Part shown: positions 1 to 8,044 of the stretch, one piece after another
How the letters are laid out: the number at the start of each line of letters is the position of its first letter
Numbering within the stretch: the first letter of the stretch is position 1
Source: an uncultured Helcococcus sp.
GTDB lineage: Bacteria > Bacillota > Clostridia > Tissierellales > Peptoniphilaceae
NCBI GenBank assembly: GCA_947253305.1
Contig: CAMXYZ010000002.1
Coordinates: 1 to 38,838 of the forward strand
Direction of reading: 5' to 3'
Length of the DNA stretch: 38,838 nucleotides
The notes under the pieces: generated by a model
Databases searched by the model: none
The model's input: only the letters and a program-made list of their open reading frames with translations
Told to the model about the DNA's origin: nothing
Position numbers and translations under genes: made by a program

Positions 1-63
1 CAATGGCAGAGCAATCGGCTGTTAACCGATAGGTTGTGGGTTCGAGCCCCACCCTGGGAGCCA
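1..63 (+). tRNA. tRNA-Asn (GTT), 5' end cut off by window edge
   Basis: The anticodon arm is ATCGG-CTGTTAA-CCGAT, giving anticodon GTT (Asn). A T-arm with GGTTCGAGCCCC follows, and the 3' end is genomically encoded GCCA. The 5' acceptor strand and part of the D arm lie left of the window. It is the first of three closely packed tRNA genes on the same strand. Confidence 0.93.
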
Positions 64-67
64 ATTT

Positions 68-156
68 GCCGGGGTGGCGGAACAGGCAGACGCACAGGAC
101 TTAAAATCCTGCGAAGGTTATACTTCGTATCGGTTCGATTCCGATCCTCGGCACCA
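68..156 (+). tRNA. tRNA-Leu (TAA)
   Basis: The acceptor strands GCCGGGG and CCTCGGC pair with one G-T wobble. The anticodon arm CAGGA-CTTAAAA-TCCTG gives anticodon TAA. A long variable arm (GCGAAGGTTATACTTCGT) marks a class II tRNA, as expected for Leu. CCA is encoded. Only four bases separate it from tRNA-Asn. Confidence 0.96.
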
Positions 157-163
157 TTTATAG

Positions 164-240
<77 letters not shown>

Positions 241-249
241 AACTAAGAG

Positions 250-279
250 AAAGAATGGCTTTACAGTCGTTCTTTTTTT
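250..279 (+). terminator. Rho-independent terminator after tRNA cluster
   Basis: AAAGAATGGCT pairs with AGTCGTTCTTT (two G-T wobbles) around a TTAC loop and runs into a T tract. It ends the tRNA transcript before the EF-G-like gene, which has its own promoter. Confidence 0.85.
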
Positions 280-373
280 GTTTTAAATAGTTTTTGTTAT
301 ATGAAAAGTCCGTAAAAATCAATTAATATTTGAAAAACATATTGTGATATTATAATTTATTATATAAATAAAT

Positions 374-402
374 TTGCTAGACGATTTCATTTATTATATA
401 AT
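374..402 (+). promoter_or_regulatory. Sigma-A type promoter of the EF-G-like gene
   Basis: TTGCTA and TATAAT are separated by exactly 17 bp, about 40 bp upstream of the start codon, and nothing else in the gap competes with it. The position after the tRNA terminator indicates independent transcription. Confidence 0.75.
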
Positions 403-440
403 CATAATATGATACTAATAAAACAAAATTTGGAGGTATT

Positions 441-2513
441 ATGAAAAACTATAATACAAAAAGAATAAAGACATTGGCATTGGTTGGGCATAGTGGAAGC
501 GGTAAGACTTCATTAACTGAAGCTATGCTATATAAAGCAGGTGCGATAAACAAATTAGGTAGCACCGAAGCGGGAACAACTGTTTCTGACTTTGATAAAG
601 AAGAAATTGCTAGACAAGCATCAATTTCTCTTTCTGCAGCATCATTAGAATGGAATGATACAAAAATTAACTTATTAGATACTCCAGGATATTTTGATTT
701 TGAAGGACAAGCAAGGACAGCTTTAAAAGCTAGTGAAGCAGCTTTATTTGTGGTAGATGCTCAATCTCCTATTGAAGTAGGTACAGAAAAGTACTGGAAT
801 TATTGTGAGAAAATTGGACTTCCAAGAATTATATTCGTAAATAAAATTGATAAAGAAGATATAAATTTCAACGAAGTTGTAGCTAGACTACATAGAGAAT
901 TTGGCGATAAGGTTACACCATTAGTTTTAACATTGGGGGATGGGGCTCATCCTGGTGCAGGTAAGGACTTCAAAGGATTAATAGATGTTCTTAAAAAAGA
1001 AGCATATAAATATAATGGATTTGGTACTGAAAAAACTACAATTCCTGAAATTAGATTGGCAGAAGTTGACGAAGTATTTGATAAATTAGCAGAAGTTGTT
1101 GCTATGACTGATGACGATTTAATGGAAAAATATTTTGAAGGTATCAATTTTACTACAGAAGAATTTAGTAAAGGTATAATGGAAGCTATGATTTCTGGTA
1201 GTGTTGTTCCACTATTAGCTGGATCAGCAACAGAAGGATATGGGGTTGATGAATTATTAAATATAATTTCTTATTATATGCCATCAGCAGGAAATCCAAA
1301 AGCTCACTTAGGTATTAGACCTGTTGAGGGTGAAAATCGTCCAGTAGACGAAAATGAGCCTTATTCAGCATATATTTTCAAGACATATATAGACCCATTT
1401 GTTGGTAAGATTTCACTTTTCAAAGTTCTTTCTGGAAAGATTACAAAGGATACACCAGTATATAATTCTACAAAAGATATAACAGACAAATCTTCAGGAT
1501 TATATAGATTAGAAGGTAAGAAACAGATTGAAGTAGATCAAGTTGTTGCTGGTGATATTGGAGCTTTCGTAAAATTAGAAGAAACTGAAACAGGTGATAC
1601 AATATCAGATAAAGACAATCCAATAGTTTATAAAGCTATTAAGCAACCTCAAGCTTCACTTAGTTATGCAATAGTTCCAAAATCTAAGAAAGACGAAGAT
1701 AAGATTGGACATGCTCTACAAAAACTAAGAGAAGAAGATACATCATTTGAATATAGAAGAGATAAAGAAACAAAACAATTGATTATCTCAGGTGTTGGTA
1801 ATGTTCAATTACAAGTTATATTAGATAAATTGAAAAATAAATATGGCGTAGAAACAGACACAATACCATTAAGAATTCCTTATAGAGAAACTATAACTGG
1901 AAAGAGTGATGTACAAGGTAGACATAAGAAACAATCTGGTGGTGCAGGACAATATGGTGATGTATTTATCAGGTTCGAGCCTATTGAAGAAGGCTTCGTA
2001 TTTGAAGAAGAAGTATTCGGTGGAGCAGTTCCAAAGAACTATTTCCCAGCAGTAGAAAAAGGTTTAGAAGAATCACTTGAAAAGGGTGTACTTGCTGGTT
2101 ATCCAGTAGTTGGAATTAAGGCAACACTTTATGATGGTTCATATCATCCAGTTGATTCAAATGAAATGGCATTTAAGCTAGCTGCGGGTATCGCATTTAG
2201 AGAAGGTATGAAGCAAGCTAAACCAGTATTATTGGAGCCTATAATGAAAGTTGAAACAGTAGTTCCAGAAGATTATATGGGTGATGTAATGGGAGATATC
2301 AATAAGAAGAGAGGTAGAATTATTGGTATGGAACCAAATGAAGATGGAACTCAATTAATATTAGCTGAAGCTCCATATTCAGAACTATTTGAATATGCGA
2401 TAGATTTGAGATCAATGACACAAGGTAGAGGTACATTTGAAATGGAATTCGTAAGATACGAACAAGTACCAAGAGAACAAGCTGAAAAGATAATTGAAGA
2501 AGCAAATAAATAA
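441..2513 (+). CDS. EF-G-like translation GTPase (EF-G paralog)
   Basis: This 690-residue protein has the full EF-G layout: G domain, domain II, then domains III-V. The P-loop is GHSGSGKT (residues 16-23), DTPG lies near 80-83 and NKID near 134-137. The P-loop differs from the GHIDAGKTT of canonical FusA, which places it in the EF-G-like/EFG-II branch of GTPases with an unsettled role. It may act on the ribosome or in recycling, but this is not shown by the sequence. SD GGAGG precedes ATG at a normal distance. It is monocistronic, flanked by terminators on both sides. The canonical fusA is expected elsewhere in the genome. Confidence 0.9.
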   Translation: MKNYNTKRIKTLALVGHSGSGKTSLTEAMLYKAGAINKLGSTEAGTTVSDFDKEEIARQASISLSAASLEWNDTKINLLDTPGYFDFEGQARTALKASEAALFVVDAQSPIEVGTEKYWNYCEKIGLPRIIFVNKIDKEDINFNEVVARLHREFGDKVTPLVLTLGDGAHPGAGKDFKGLIDVLKKEAYKYNGFGTEKTTIPEIRLAEVDEVFDKLAEVVAMTDDDLMEKYFEGINFTTEEFSKGIMEAMISGSVVPLLAGSATEGYGVDELLNIISYYMPSAGNPKAHLGIRPVEGENRPVDENEPYSAYIFKTYIDPFVGKISLFKVLSGKITKDTPVYNSTKDITDKSSGLYRLEGKKQIEVDQVVAGDIGAFVKLEETETGDTISDKDNPIVYKAIKQPQASLSYAIVPKSKKDEDKIGHALQKLREEDTSFEYRRDKETKQLIISGVGNVQLQVILDKLKNKYGVETDTIPLRIPYRETITGKSDVQGRHKKQSGGAGQYGDVFIRFEPIEEGFVFEEEVFGGAVPKNYFPAVEKGLEESLEKGVLAGYPVVGIKATLYDGSYHPVDSNEMAFKLAAGIAFREGMKQAKPVLLEPIMKVETVVPEDYMGDVMGDINKKRGRIIGMEPNEDGTQLILAEAPYSELFEYAIDLRSMTQGRGTFEMEFVRYEQVPREQAEKIIEEANK

Positions 2514-2520
2514 TCATACA

Positions 2521-2558
2521 AAAGTAGTATTAGTCTAAAAGTACCGATACTACTTTTA
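2521..2558 (+). terminator. Hairpin terminator after EF-G-like gene
   Basis: AAAAGTAGTAT and ATACTACTTTT form a perfect 11-bp stem. The following sequence is T-rich but interrupted (AATTTTCTTTATTT), so termination may be incomplete and could leak into the next GTPase gene. Confidence 0.7.
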
Positions 2559-2623
2559 ATTTTCTTTATTTTAGGGTATATATAGAGAGATGATTAAGAA
2601 TAATAAACTTAGGAGGATTTGAT

Positions 2624-3784
2624 ATGGATAATTTTAATCCTAAAGAAATGTCTGACAAAATAGTAGATGCCTTAAAAAACGAATATAAAAAATTAACTAA
2701 ATTAAATGTAATGGTACTTGGCAAAACTGGAGTAGGTAAATCCACATTGATAAATAATATGTTCAATGAAAAGATGACTGAAACAGGAGTAGGTAAGCCA
2801 ATTACAAAACAAATAAGAAAGATAGAAAAAGAGGATTTTCCTTTAGTAATATATGATACACCAGGATTAGAATTAACTGGAGAAAACTCTATCAATGATT
2901 TGTTAAAGGATATAAAAAAAGAAATAGATACTGGAGCAAATACTAAAGATATTAATAATATGATTCATTGTATTTGGTATTGTGTGGCGACTCCTTCAAA
3001 TAGATTTGAACAATCAGAGATTGACTTTTTGAAAGACTTTCTAAGTGAAACATCAAAATATAAGATTCCCGTTATACTAGTATTGACGAAGTCATATTCT
3101 AAAGATGATGCTGAAAATCTAAAAAAAGAAATTGAAAAAGAGAAATTAGATTTGATAGATATAGTATATTTATTAGCCGAAGATTATATTATAGATAAGA
3201 ATTATACTATTGAATCGTATGGATTAGAAGAATTAGCAGAATTAATGTATAATGCAATACCTGAAGAAGTAAAGAAGACTTTTGTAACCGTCCAAAAGAC
3301 AAATTTAGAACTAAAAAAAAACAGGGCACATAAGATAGTGAGCTCAGCGGCAGCTACTGCTGCAGCTGTTGGTGCAGCACCAATACCATTTTCGGATGCG
3401 ACAATATTGGTGCCTCAACAAATTGCAATGATAGCTGGTATAACAGCTGCATTTGGTCTTTCAGTTGAAAGAACTACAATGACAGCTATAATTACAGCTA
3501 CTCTAGGCACATCTCTAACAACTTCTCTAGGAAGATCAATAGTTGCAAATGCAGCTAAATTTATACCTGGTGCAGGTTCTATAATAGGGGGAGCTATATC
3601 TGGTGGTACTGCTGCGGCTCTAACGGCTGCGCTAGGTGAAGCGTATATAGCCATAATGGTTAAAGTTACAAAAGGTGAATTAGAAATGAAAGACCTTAAA
3701 TCCAAAGAAGGTAAGAAAATTATGACAGATATCTTTAAGAAAGAACTTAAGAAAAAGAAGGATGAGAATAAAGAAGATAAATAA
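2624..3784 (+). CDS. GTPase with C-terminal DUF697/YcjF-like domain
   Basis: The protein has 386 residues. The N-terminal half is an Era/septin-like small GTPase domain with P-loop GKTGVGKS (33-40), DTPG (78-81) and a divergent G4 motif (LTKS in place of NKxD). The C-terminal half is rich in Ala/Gly/Ile with hydrophobic segments (SSAAATAAAVGAAPIPFSDA and later GAGSIIGGAISGG), as in DUF697/YcjF proteins that associate with membranes. It ends in a very basic Lys tail. The start has an AGGAGG SD seven bases upstream. Members of this family are poorly characterised; a role in envelope stress or membrane-associated GTPase signalling is possible but not shown here. Confidence 0.82.
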   Translation: MDNFNPKEMSDKIVDALKNEYKKLTKLNVMVLGKTGVGKSTLINNMFNEKMTETGVGKPITKQIRKIEKEDFPLVIYDTPGLELTGENSINDLLKDIKKEIDTGANTKDINNMIHCIWYCVATPSNRFEQSEIDFLKDFLSETSKYKIPVILVLTKSYSKDDAENLKKEIEKEKLDLIDIVYLLAEDYIIDKNYTIESYGLEELAELMYNAIPEEVKKTFVTVQKTNLELKKNRAHKIVSSAAATAAAVGAAPIPFSDATILVPQQIAMIAGITAAFGLSVERTTMTAIITATLGTSLTTSLGRSIVANAAKFIPGAGSIIGGAISGGTAAALTAALGEAYIAIMVKVTKGELEMKDLKSKEGKKIMTDIFKKELKKKKDENKEDK

Positions 3785-3837
3785 TGAATAGGTGTAAAAT
3801 TTACTACTATTATTATATTACTATATTTAAAATTTAG

Positions 3838-3870
3838 AAGGTTGATATGAACTGCCATATCAACCTTTTT
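3838..3870. terminator. Bidirectional terminator between convergent genes
   Basis: AAGGTTGATATG and CATATCAACCTT form a perfect 12-bp stem with a 6-nt loop. A T run follows on the plus strand. It lies between the GTPase gene (plus) and the Crp/Fnr gene (minus) and touches the stop codon of the latter, so it probably serves both. Confidence 0.85.
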
Positions 3871-4570
3871 ATATAAGCATATTTTGTAAAGTATCGACGT
3901 CTTTAATTAGTAGTGTACCTCTTGAGATGATTTCAATATAGCCTTCTTCTTCAAATTGATTTAGTTTTCTACTCATGGTTTCTCTTGAGATTCCAGCTAG
4001 AGATCCTAATTCTTCTTGTGTTATATTCATCTTTACCATTATGCCATTTGGTCTTTTTCGACCATATAGTTCCATCATATTCATCAGTAATTTAGCGACT
4101 TTAACATCGGTATTAATTACTGAAAGTCTATCGATTAATGTCTCTGCTCTTCTAATTCTTTCGTAAGATTGTTCTAATATTGCTAATAAAAATCTATTAT
4201 TTTTTATTAGTCTCTCATTAAATATCCTAGAAGAGATAGTTATGACTGTCGTGTCAGATAGGGCATAGGCGCTATATAGATATTTATCTTCAGAAAGTAT
4301 ATTATGTCCTCCGATAAAATCACCAGCTTCATAAATATAAAGGATTTGCTCTTTTCCATCCGACATTATTTTTGATATCTTTATTTCTCCATCAAAAATA
4401 ATATACATTTTATCGGCTGAATCGAAAGATCTAAATATTGTTTCGCCTTTATGATAATTATGTATATGAATTTCATCTTTTATATATAAAAATTCCTCTT
4501 CGGACAAATATGTCAAAAGAGGAATTTCTTTATAATTTAAATTTTCTAAACTTGGTTTTTTATTTTTCAT
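3869..4570 (-). CDS. Crp/Fnr-family transcription regulator
   Basis: This 233-residue protein has an N-terminal cyclic-nucleotide-binding-like beta roll (about 20-130), a long dimer helix (about 130-165) and a C-terminal winged HTH. Its HTH reads ITQEELGSLAGISRETMSRK, and the recognition helix carries R-E-T-x-S-R, with the Arg and Glu found in CRP. It contains no cysteine at all, so an FNR-type Fe-S cluster is excluded and the effector is unknown. It is the last gene after pflB, the glycyl radical subunit and pflA, 32 bp downstream of pflA with SD AGAGGAATAAG. A TGTGA-N6-TCACA palindrome upstream of pflB is its likely target (inference). Confidence 0.9.
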   Translation of the reverse strand: MKNKKPSLENLNYKEIPLLTYLSEEEFLYIKDEIHIHNYHKGETIFRSFDSADKMYIIFDGEIKISKIMSDGKEQILYIYEAGDFIGGHNILSEDKYLYSAYALSDTTVITISSRIFNERLIKNNRFLLAILEQSYERIRRAETLIDRLSVINTDVKVAKLLMNMMELYGRKRPNGIMVKMNITQEELGSLAGISRETMSRKLNQFEEEGYIEIISRGTLLIKDVDTLQNMLI

Positions 4571-4579
4571 CTTATTCCT

Positions 4580-4607
4580 CTTAATAATATACTATCATAT
4601 TATTAAG
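4580..4607 (-). promoter_or_regulatory. Intercistronic hairpin between pflA and the Crp/Fnr gene
   Basis: CTTAATAATAT and ATATTATTAAG form a perfect 11-bp stem around a 6-nt loop. It includes the pflA stop codon and ends next to the SD of the regulator gene. There is no T tract, so it is more likely an mRNA stability or processing element, or a weak attenuator, than a terminator. Confidence 0.45.
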
Positions 4608-5376
4608 AAATTTTGCCAAGTTTTTCTCTTGTAGCTTTTCTACCCATAAGAATAATTTTCTTTGCGATAGCTGCATCTTCATTTGATAGAGCTTGTACAC
4701 CTTCAAGTGGATATTTAAATCCTAATTCTTTGTACTTATCTACACCCATTGTGTGATAGGGTAGTACGTCTATTGCGGTTATACAATCATAATTACCTAA
4801 TAGCTCTCCGGTTTGATATAAAAAATCCTTATTATAAGTTATTCTTGGAACAATAACATGTCTAATCCATGTATTCACATTATGCTCATCTAGAAAACCT
4901 AAGAATTTAATTATATTTTCATTTGTGTGACCTGTAAGAACTTTATGTTGTCTAGGATTTACATGTTTTATATCTAACATCATAACATCTGTAAGTTTAA
5001 CTAATTTTTCAAATTTAGCTAATAACTCAGGATCATTATCTCTAAATGTTACACCACATGTATCTAGACAAGTATGAATATTTCTTTCTTTACAAGCTTC
5101 AAATAAATCTATTACAAAGTCCATTTGAACTAGAGATTCACCACCAGATAATGTTATACCGCCATCCTTTAAGAATGGACGATACTTCTCATAATCATCG
5201 AGAACTTCTTTAACGGTCATCTCTTCTCCACCAAATGATGCCCAAGTGTCAGGATTGTGACAATAAAGGCATCTCATCGGACAGCCTTGTAAAAATAGCA
5301 CATATCTGACACCGGGACCATCCACAGTACCAAAGGTTTCTTTAGAGTGAATGTATCCAACGGTATCAAGTTTCAT
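4603..5376 (-). CDS. pflA: Pyruvate formate-lyase activating enzyme (radical SAM)
   Basis: The protein has 257 residues, normal for PflA. The radical-SAM cluster motif is CPMRCLYC (C32, C36, C39), followed by the glycine-rich SGGESLVQ strand. It uses S-adenosylmethionine and a [4Fe-4S] cluster to abstract a hydrogen from the glycine in RVSGY of PFL. Here that glycine is on a separate small protein, encoded immediately upstream with one base between its stop and the pflA start. The tight spacing suggests translational coupling and balanced expression of activase and substrate subunit. Confidence 0.96.
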   Translation of the reverse strand: MKLDTVGYIHSKETFGTVDGPGVRYVLFLQGCPMRCLYCHNPDTWASFGGEEMTVKEVLDDYEKYRPFLKDGGITLSGGESLVQMDFVIDLFEACKERNIHTCLDTCGVTFRDNDPELLAKFEKLVKLTDVMMLDIKHVNPRQHKVLTGHTNENIIKFLGFLDEHNVNTWIRHVIVPRITYNKDFLYQTGELLGNYDCITAIDVLPYHTMGVDKYKELGFKYPLEGVQALSNEDAAIAKKIILMGRKATREKLGKIS

Positions 5377-5377
5377 A

Positions 5378-5617
5378 CTATAGTCCTCTGTGGAATGTTC
5401 TTGCTATTACATCGTCTTGTTGTTCTTTTGTTAATTTGTTAAAGTTTACAGCATATCCTGAAACTCTAATTGTTAATTGTGGGTATTTTTCTGGATGTTT
5501 TTGAGCATCTAATAAAGTTTCTCTATTAAATACGTTAACGTTTAGGTGATGACCACCTTTTTCTACATAACCGTCTAACATTGATACTAAGTTATCAACT
5601 TGTGCATTATTTGTCAT
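5378..5617 (-). CDS. Detached glycyl-radical domain of pyruvate formate-lyase (GrcA/YfiD-like)
   Basis: This 79-residue protein corresponds to the C-terminal end of a normal PFL. It contains the segment LNVNVFNRETLLDAQ, followed by QLTIRVSGYAVNFNKLT and ending RTFHRGL. The radical glycine is G54 in RVSGYAV. It has its own SD (AAAGGAGAATATT-ATG), 27 bp after the pflB stop. E. coli GrcA/YfiD also supplies this domain in trans as a repair part, but there the intact PflB carries its own copy. Here the large subunit has none, so this small protein is expected to be obligatory for activity. Confidence 0.93.
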   Translation of the reverse strand: MTNNAQVDNLVSMLDGYVEKGGHHLNVNVFNRETLLDAQKHPEKYPQLTIRVSGYAVNFNKLTKEQQDDVIARTFHRGL

Positions 5618-5644
5618 AATATTCTCCTTTTATGTTTTATTATT

Positions 5645-7777
5645 TTATAATTCTTCTTCTGGATCTATATTTTGTAATGTTGGTATTTCACAAGCGTTAT
5701 TAGCGCATGCGTCTAAATCAATTTGACTTAAATCAATGTCGATATCGAAATGATCTAAATCTATTTCTCCTGCAAATACTTTATCATCTTTTCCAAGTGC
5801 TCCTGGAATAATTGAGAATGTATTTGAAATACCGTCTTGTGCATCTTTGTATGGAATCTTAGCTACTGATGATAGTGAAGCTAATGCTCCTGAGTGGTCT
5901 CTACCATGCATTGGGTTTGCACCAGGTGCAAATGGTTCACCTTGTCTTCTACCGTCAGGTGTATTACCTGTCTTCTTACCGTAAACAACATTTGATGTAA
6001 TTGTTAAGATTGATGTTGTTGGAATACCATTTCTGTATGTCTTGTGTCTTCTAATCATTGCCATGAATTTTTCAAGAATTTCTACAGCGATTTCGTCAAC
6101 TCTATCATCGTTGTTACCAAACATTGGGAATTCACCTTCTGTTTCGTAGTCAACTACTAATCCATTTTCATCTCTTATTGTTTTAACTTTAGCATATTTA
6201 ATTGCTGATAATGAGTCTGCAACTACTGAGAATCCAGCTACACCTGTAGCGAAGTATCTCTTAACATCTCTATCATGTAGAGCCATTTGGATACTTTCAT
6301 ATGCGTATTTATCGTGCATATAGTGGATTACGTTTAATGTATTTACATATACCTCAGCTAACCATTCTAGCATATCCATATATCTATCCATTACTTCGTC
6401 ATAATCTAAGTATTCTGAAGTAATTGGTCTATATTTTGGACCTATTTGAACGCCAAGTTTTTCATCAACACCACCGTTGATTGCATATAGTAAAGCTTTA
6501 GCTAAGTTAGCTCTAGCACCAAAGAATTGCATTTCTTTACCAATTCTCATTGATGATACACAACATGCGATTGCATAATCGTCACCATGAGTTTCTCTCA
6601 TGATATCATCATTTTCATATTGAATTGATGAAGTTTCGATTGACATCTTAGCACAGAATCTCTTGAAGTTCATTGGTAAATGTATTGACCATAGAACTGT
6701 TAAGTTTGGTTCTGGTGATGTACCTAAGTTCTTTAATGTGTGTAGGTATCTAAATGATGTCTTTGTTACTAATGATCTTCCATCTAATGCCATACCTGCT
6801 AATGATTCTGTTACCCATGTTGGGTCTCCTGAGAATAGTGCATTGTATTCAGGTGTTCTTGCAAATTTAACAAGTCTTAATTTCATGATGAAGTGATCGA
6901 TTAATTCTTGAGCTTCTTCTTCTTTAATTAAACCTTTTTGTAAGTCGTGTTCAATATAGATGTCTAAGAATGTTGATGTTCTACCTAGACTCATTGCAGC
7001 ACCATTTTGTTGTTTAATTGCTGCTAGATAAGCAAAGTATAACCATTGAATAGCTTCTTTAGCATTTTGAGCTGGTTTAGAAATATCGTAACCGTAAATA
7101 TTACCTAATTCGATTAATTCTTTTAATGCCCTTACTTGATCAGCTAATTCTTCTCTCAATCTTATATTATCTTCTGTCATTGTACGTGATACTGAATCGA
7201 TTTGATCTAATTTGTCTTCGATTAATCTATCAACACCATATAGTGCAACTCTTCTGTAGTCACCAATTATTCTACCTCTACCGTAAGCATCAGGTAAACC
7301 TGTAACTACACCAGATTTTCTAATAGCTCTCATTTCAGGAGTATATACGTCGAATACCCCTTGGTTATGTGTCTTTCTGTATTCTGTAAATATCTTATGT
7401 ACTTCTGGATCTACTTTATATCCATATGATTCTAGAGAACCTTCTGATACTCTAATTCCACCAAATGGTTGTAGTGATCTCTTGAATGGTTTGTCTGTTT
7501 GGAAACCTACTATGGTTTCTTTTTCCTTGTCTAAATATCCTGGACCATGAGATACTATTGATGAAATAATTTCTGTGTCCATATCTAGAACTCCGCCTGC
7601 TTCTAATTCTTTTTTAGATAAATCCATTACTTGATCCCAAAGATCCAATGTATCTTGTGTTGGACCTTCTAAGAAAGAATCATCTCCTGTATACTCGGTA
7701 TAATTGGATAGAATGAAATCTCTAACGTTGATTTCTTTTCTCCACTTAGTACCAAAAAAATCGTCCCAAATTGTCAT
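5645..7777 (-). CDS. pflB: Pyruvate formate-lyase catalytic subunit, lacking the glycyl-radical domain
   Basis: This is the PFL core: pyruvate + CoA to acetyl-CoA + formate, cytosolic, in anaerobic fermentation. The two catalytic cysteines are in IACCVSSMR (C405-C406). Homology stops after SIIPGALGKDDKV, where a normal PFL of about 740-750 residues would continue into the glycyl domain. Instead there is an acidic tail of about 37 residues (DHFDIDIDLSQIDLDA and on to DPEEEL). I place the start at 7777 (MTIWDDFF, 710 aa), because six extra N-terminal codons (MSRRKG) are simply the SD AAGGAGG read in frame. The gene opens the pflB-glycyl subunit-pflA-crp run. Confidence 0.95.
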   Translation of the reverse strand: MTIWDDFFGTKWRKEINVRDFILSNYTEYTGDDSFLEGPTQDTLDLWDQVMDLSKKELEAGGVLDMDTEIISSIVSHGPGYLDKEKETIVGFQTDKPFKRSLQPFGGIRVSEGSLESYGYKVDPEVHKIFTEYRKTHNQGVFDVYTPEMRAIRKSGVVTGLPDAYGRGRIIGDYRRVALYGVDRLIEDKLDQIDSVSRTMTEDNIRLREELADQVRALKELIELGNIYGYDISKPAQNAKEAIQWLYFAYLAAIKQQNGAAMSLGRTSTFLDIYIEHDLQKGLIKEEEAQELIDHFIMKLRLVKFARTPEYNALFSGDPTWVTESLAGMALDGRSLVTKTSFRYLHTLKNLGTSPEPNLTVLWSIHLPMNFKRFCAKMSIETSSIQYENDDIMRETHGDDYAIACCVSSMRIGKEMQFFGARANLAKALLYAINGGVDEKLGVQIGPKYRPITSEYLDYDEVMDRYMDMLEWLAEVYVNTLNVIHYMHDKYAYESIQMALHDRDVKRYFATGVAGFSVVADSLSAIKYAKVKTIRDENGLVVDYETEGEFPMFGNNDDRVDEIAVEILEKFMAMIRRHKTYRNGIPTTSILTITSNVVYGKKTGNTPDGRRQGEPFAPGANPMHGRDHSGALASLSSVAKIPYKDAQDGISNTFSIIPGALGKDDKVFAGEIDLDHFDIDIDLSQIDLDACANNACEIPTLQNIDPEEEL

Positions 7778-7811
7778 ACCTTTCCTCCTTGACATTATAT
7801 TAACATATATT

Positions 7812-7839
7812 AGTATAAGAATATGTGATTTAAATCACA
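7812..7839 (-). promoter_or_regulatory. pflB promoter region with CRP/FNR-type palindrome
   Basis: TGTGATTTAAATCACA at 7824-7839 is a perfect 16-bp palindrome matching the CRP-class consensus TGTGA-N6-TCACA. On the minus strand a candidate -10 TATACT lies at 7812-7817, so the site would overlap the -35/spacer region. That geometry suggests repression, unless a different promoter is used. The regulator is probably the Crp/Fnr protein encoded at 3869-4570, whose recognition helix keeps the CRP-like Arg-Glu pair. The -10 choice is tentative. Confidence 0.7.
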
Positions 7840-7940
7840 GGAACAGCAAAATATTACACATATTTCAATGATTTGCAATTCATTTTCCACATCATATTTA
7901 TTATACCCTAGATTAAGAAAAAAAATAAATAATTTTTATT

Positions 7941-7969
7941 TTAACATTTTTTATTTTTTAATGTATAAT
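7941..7969 (+). promoter_or_regulatory. Promoter of the AIM24-family gene
   Basis: TTAACA and TATAAT are separated by 17 bp. Predicted transcription would start near 7976, immediately before a long hairpin. Confidence 0.72.
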
Positions 7970-7976
7970 CAAAGTG

Positions 7977-8008
7977 AAAAGTAATTTTCATAGTACAAAA
8001 TTACTTTT
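7977..8008 (+). promoter_or_regulatory. 5'-UTR hairpin ahead of the AIM24-family gene
   Basis: AAAAGTAATTTT and AAAATTACTTTT form a perfect 12-bp stem with loop CATAGTAC, at the very start of the predicted transcript. It could be a 5' stabilising stem-loop, an operator for a dimeric regulator, or a weak attenuator. No proper T tract follows. Confidence 0.5.
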
Positions 8009-8044
8009 AATATAAAAACAGATAATTCGATAAAGGAGAATGAT

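Noticed and set aside
3415..3858. Antisense 147-codon frame over the DUF697 GTPase gene
   Set aside because: It is a shadow of an Ala-rich coding region and has no SD or recognisable domain.
7778..7795. Upstream ATG for pflB (extra MSRRKG)
   Set aside because: These codons are the SD sequence AAGGAGG itself; the next ATG is correctly spaced and begins the conserved protein.
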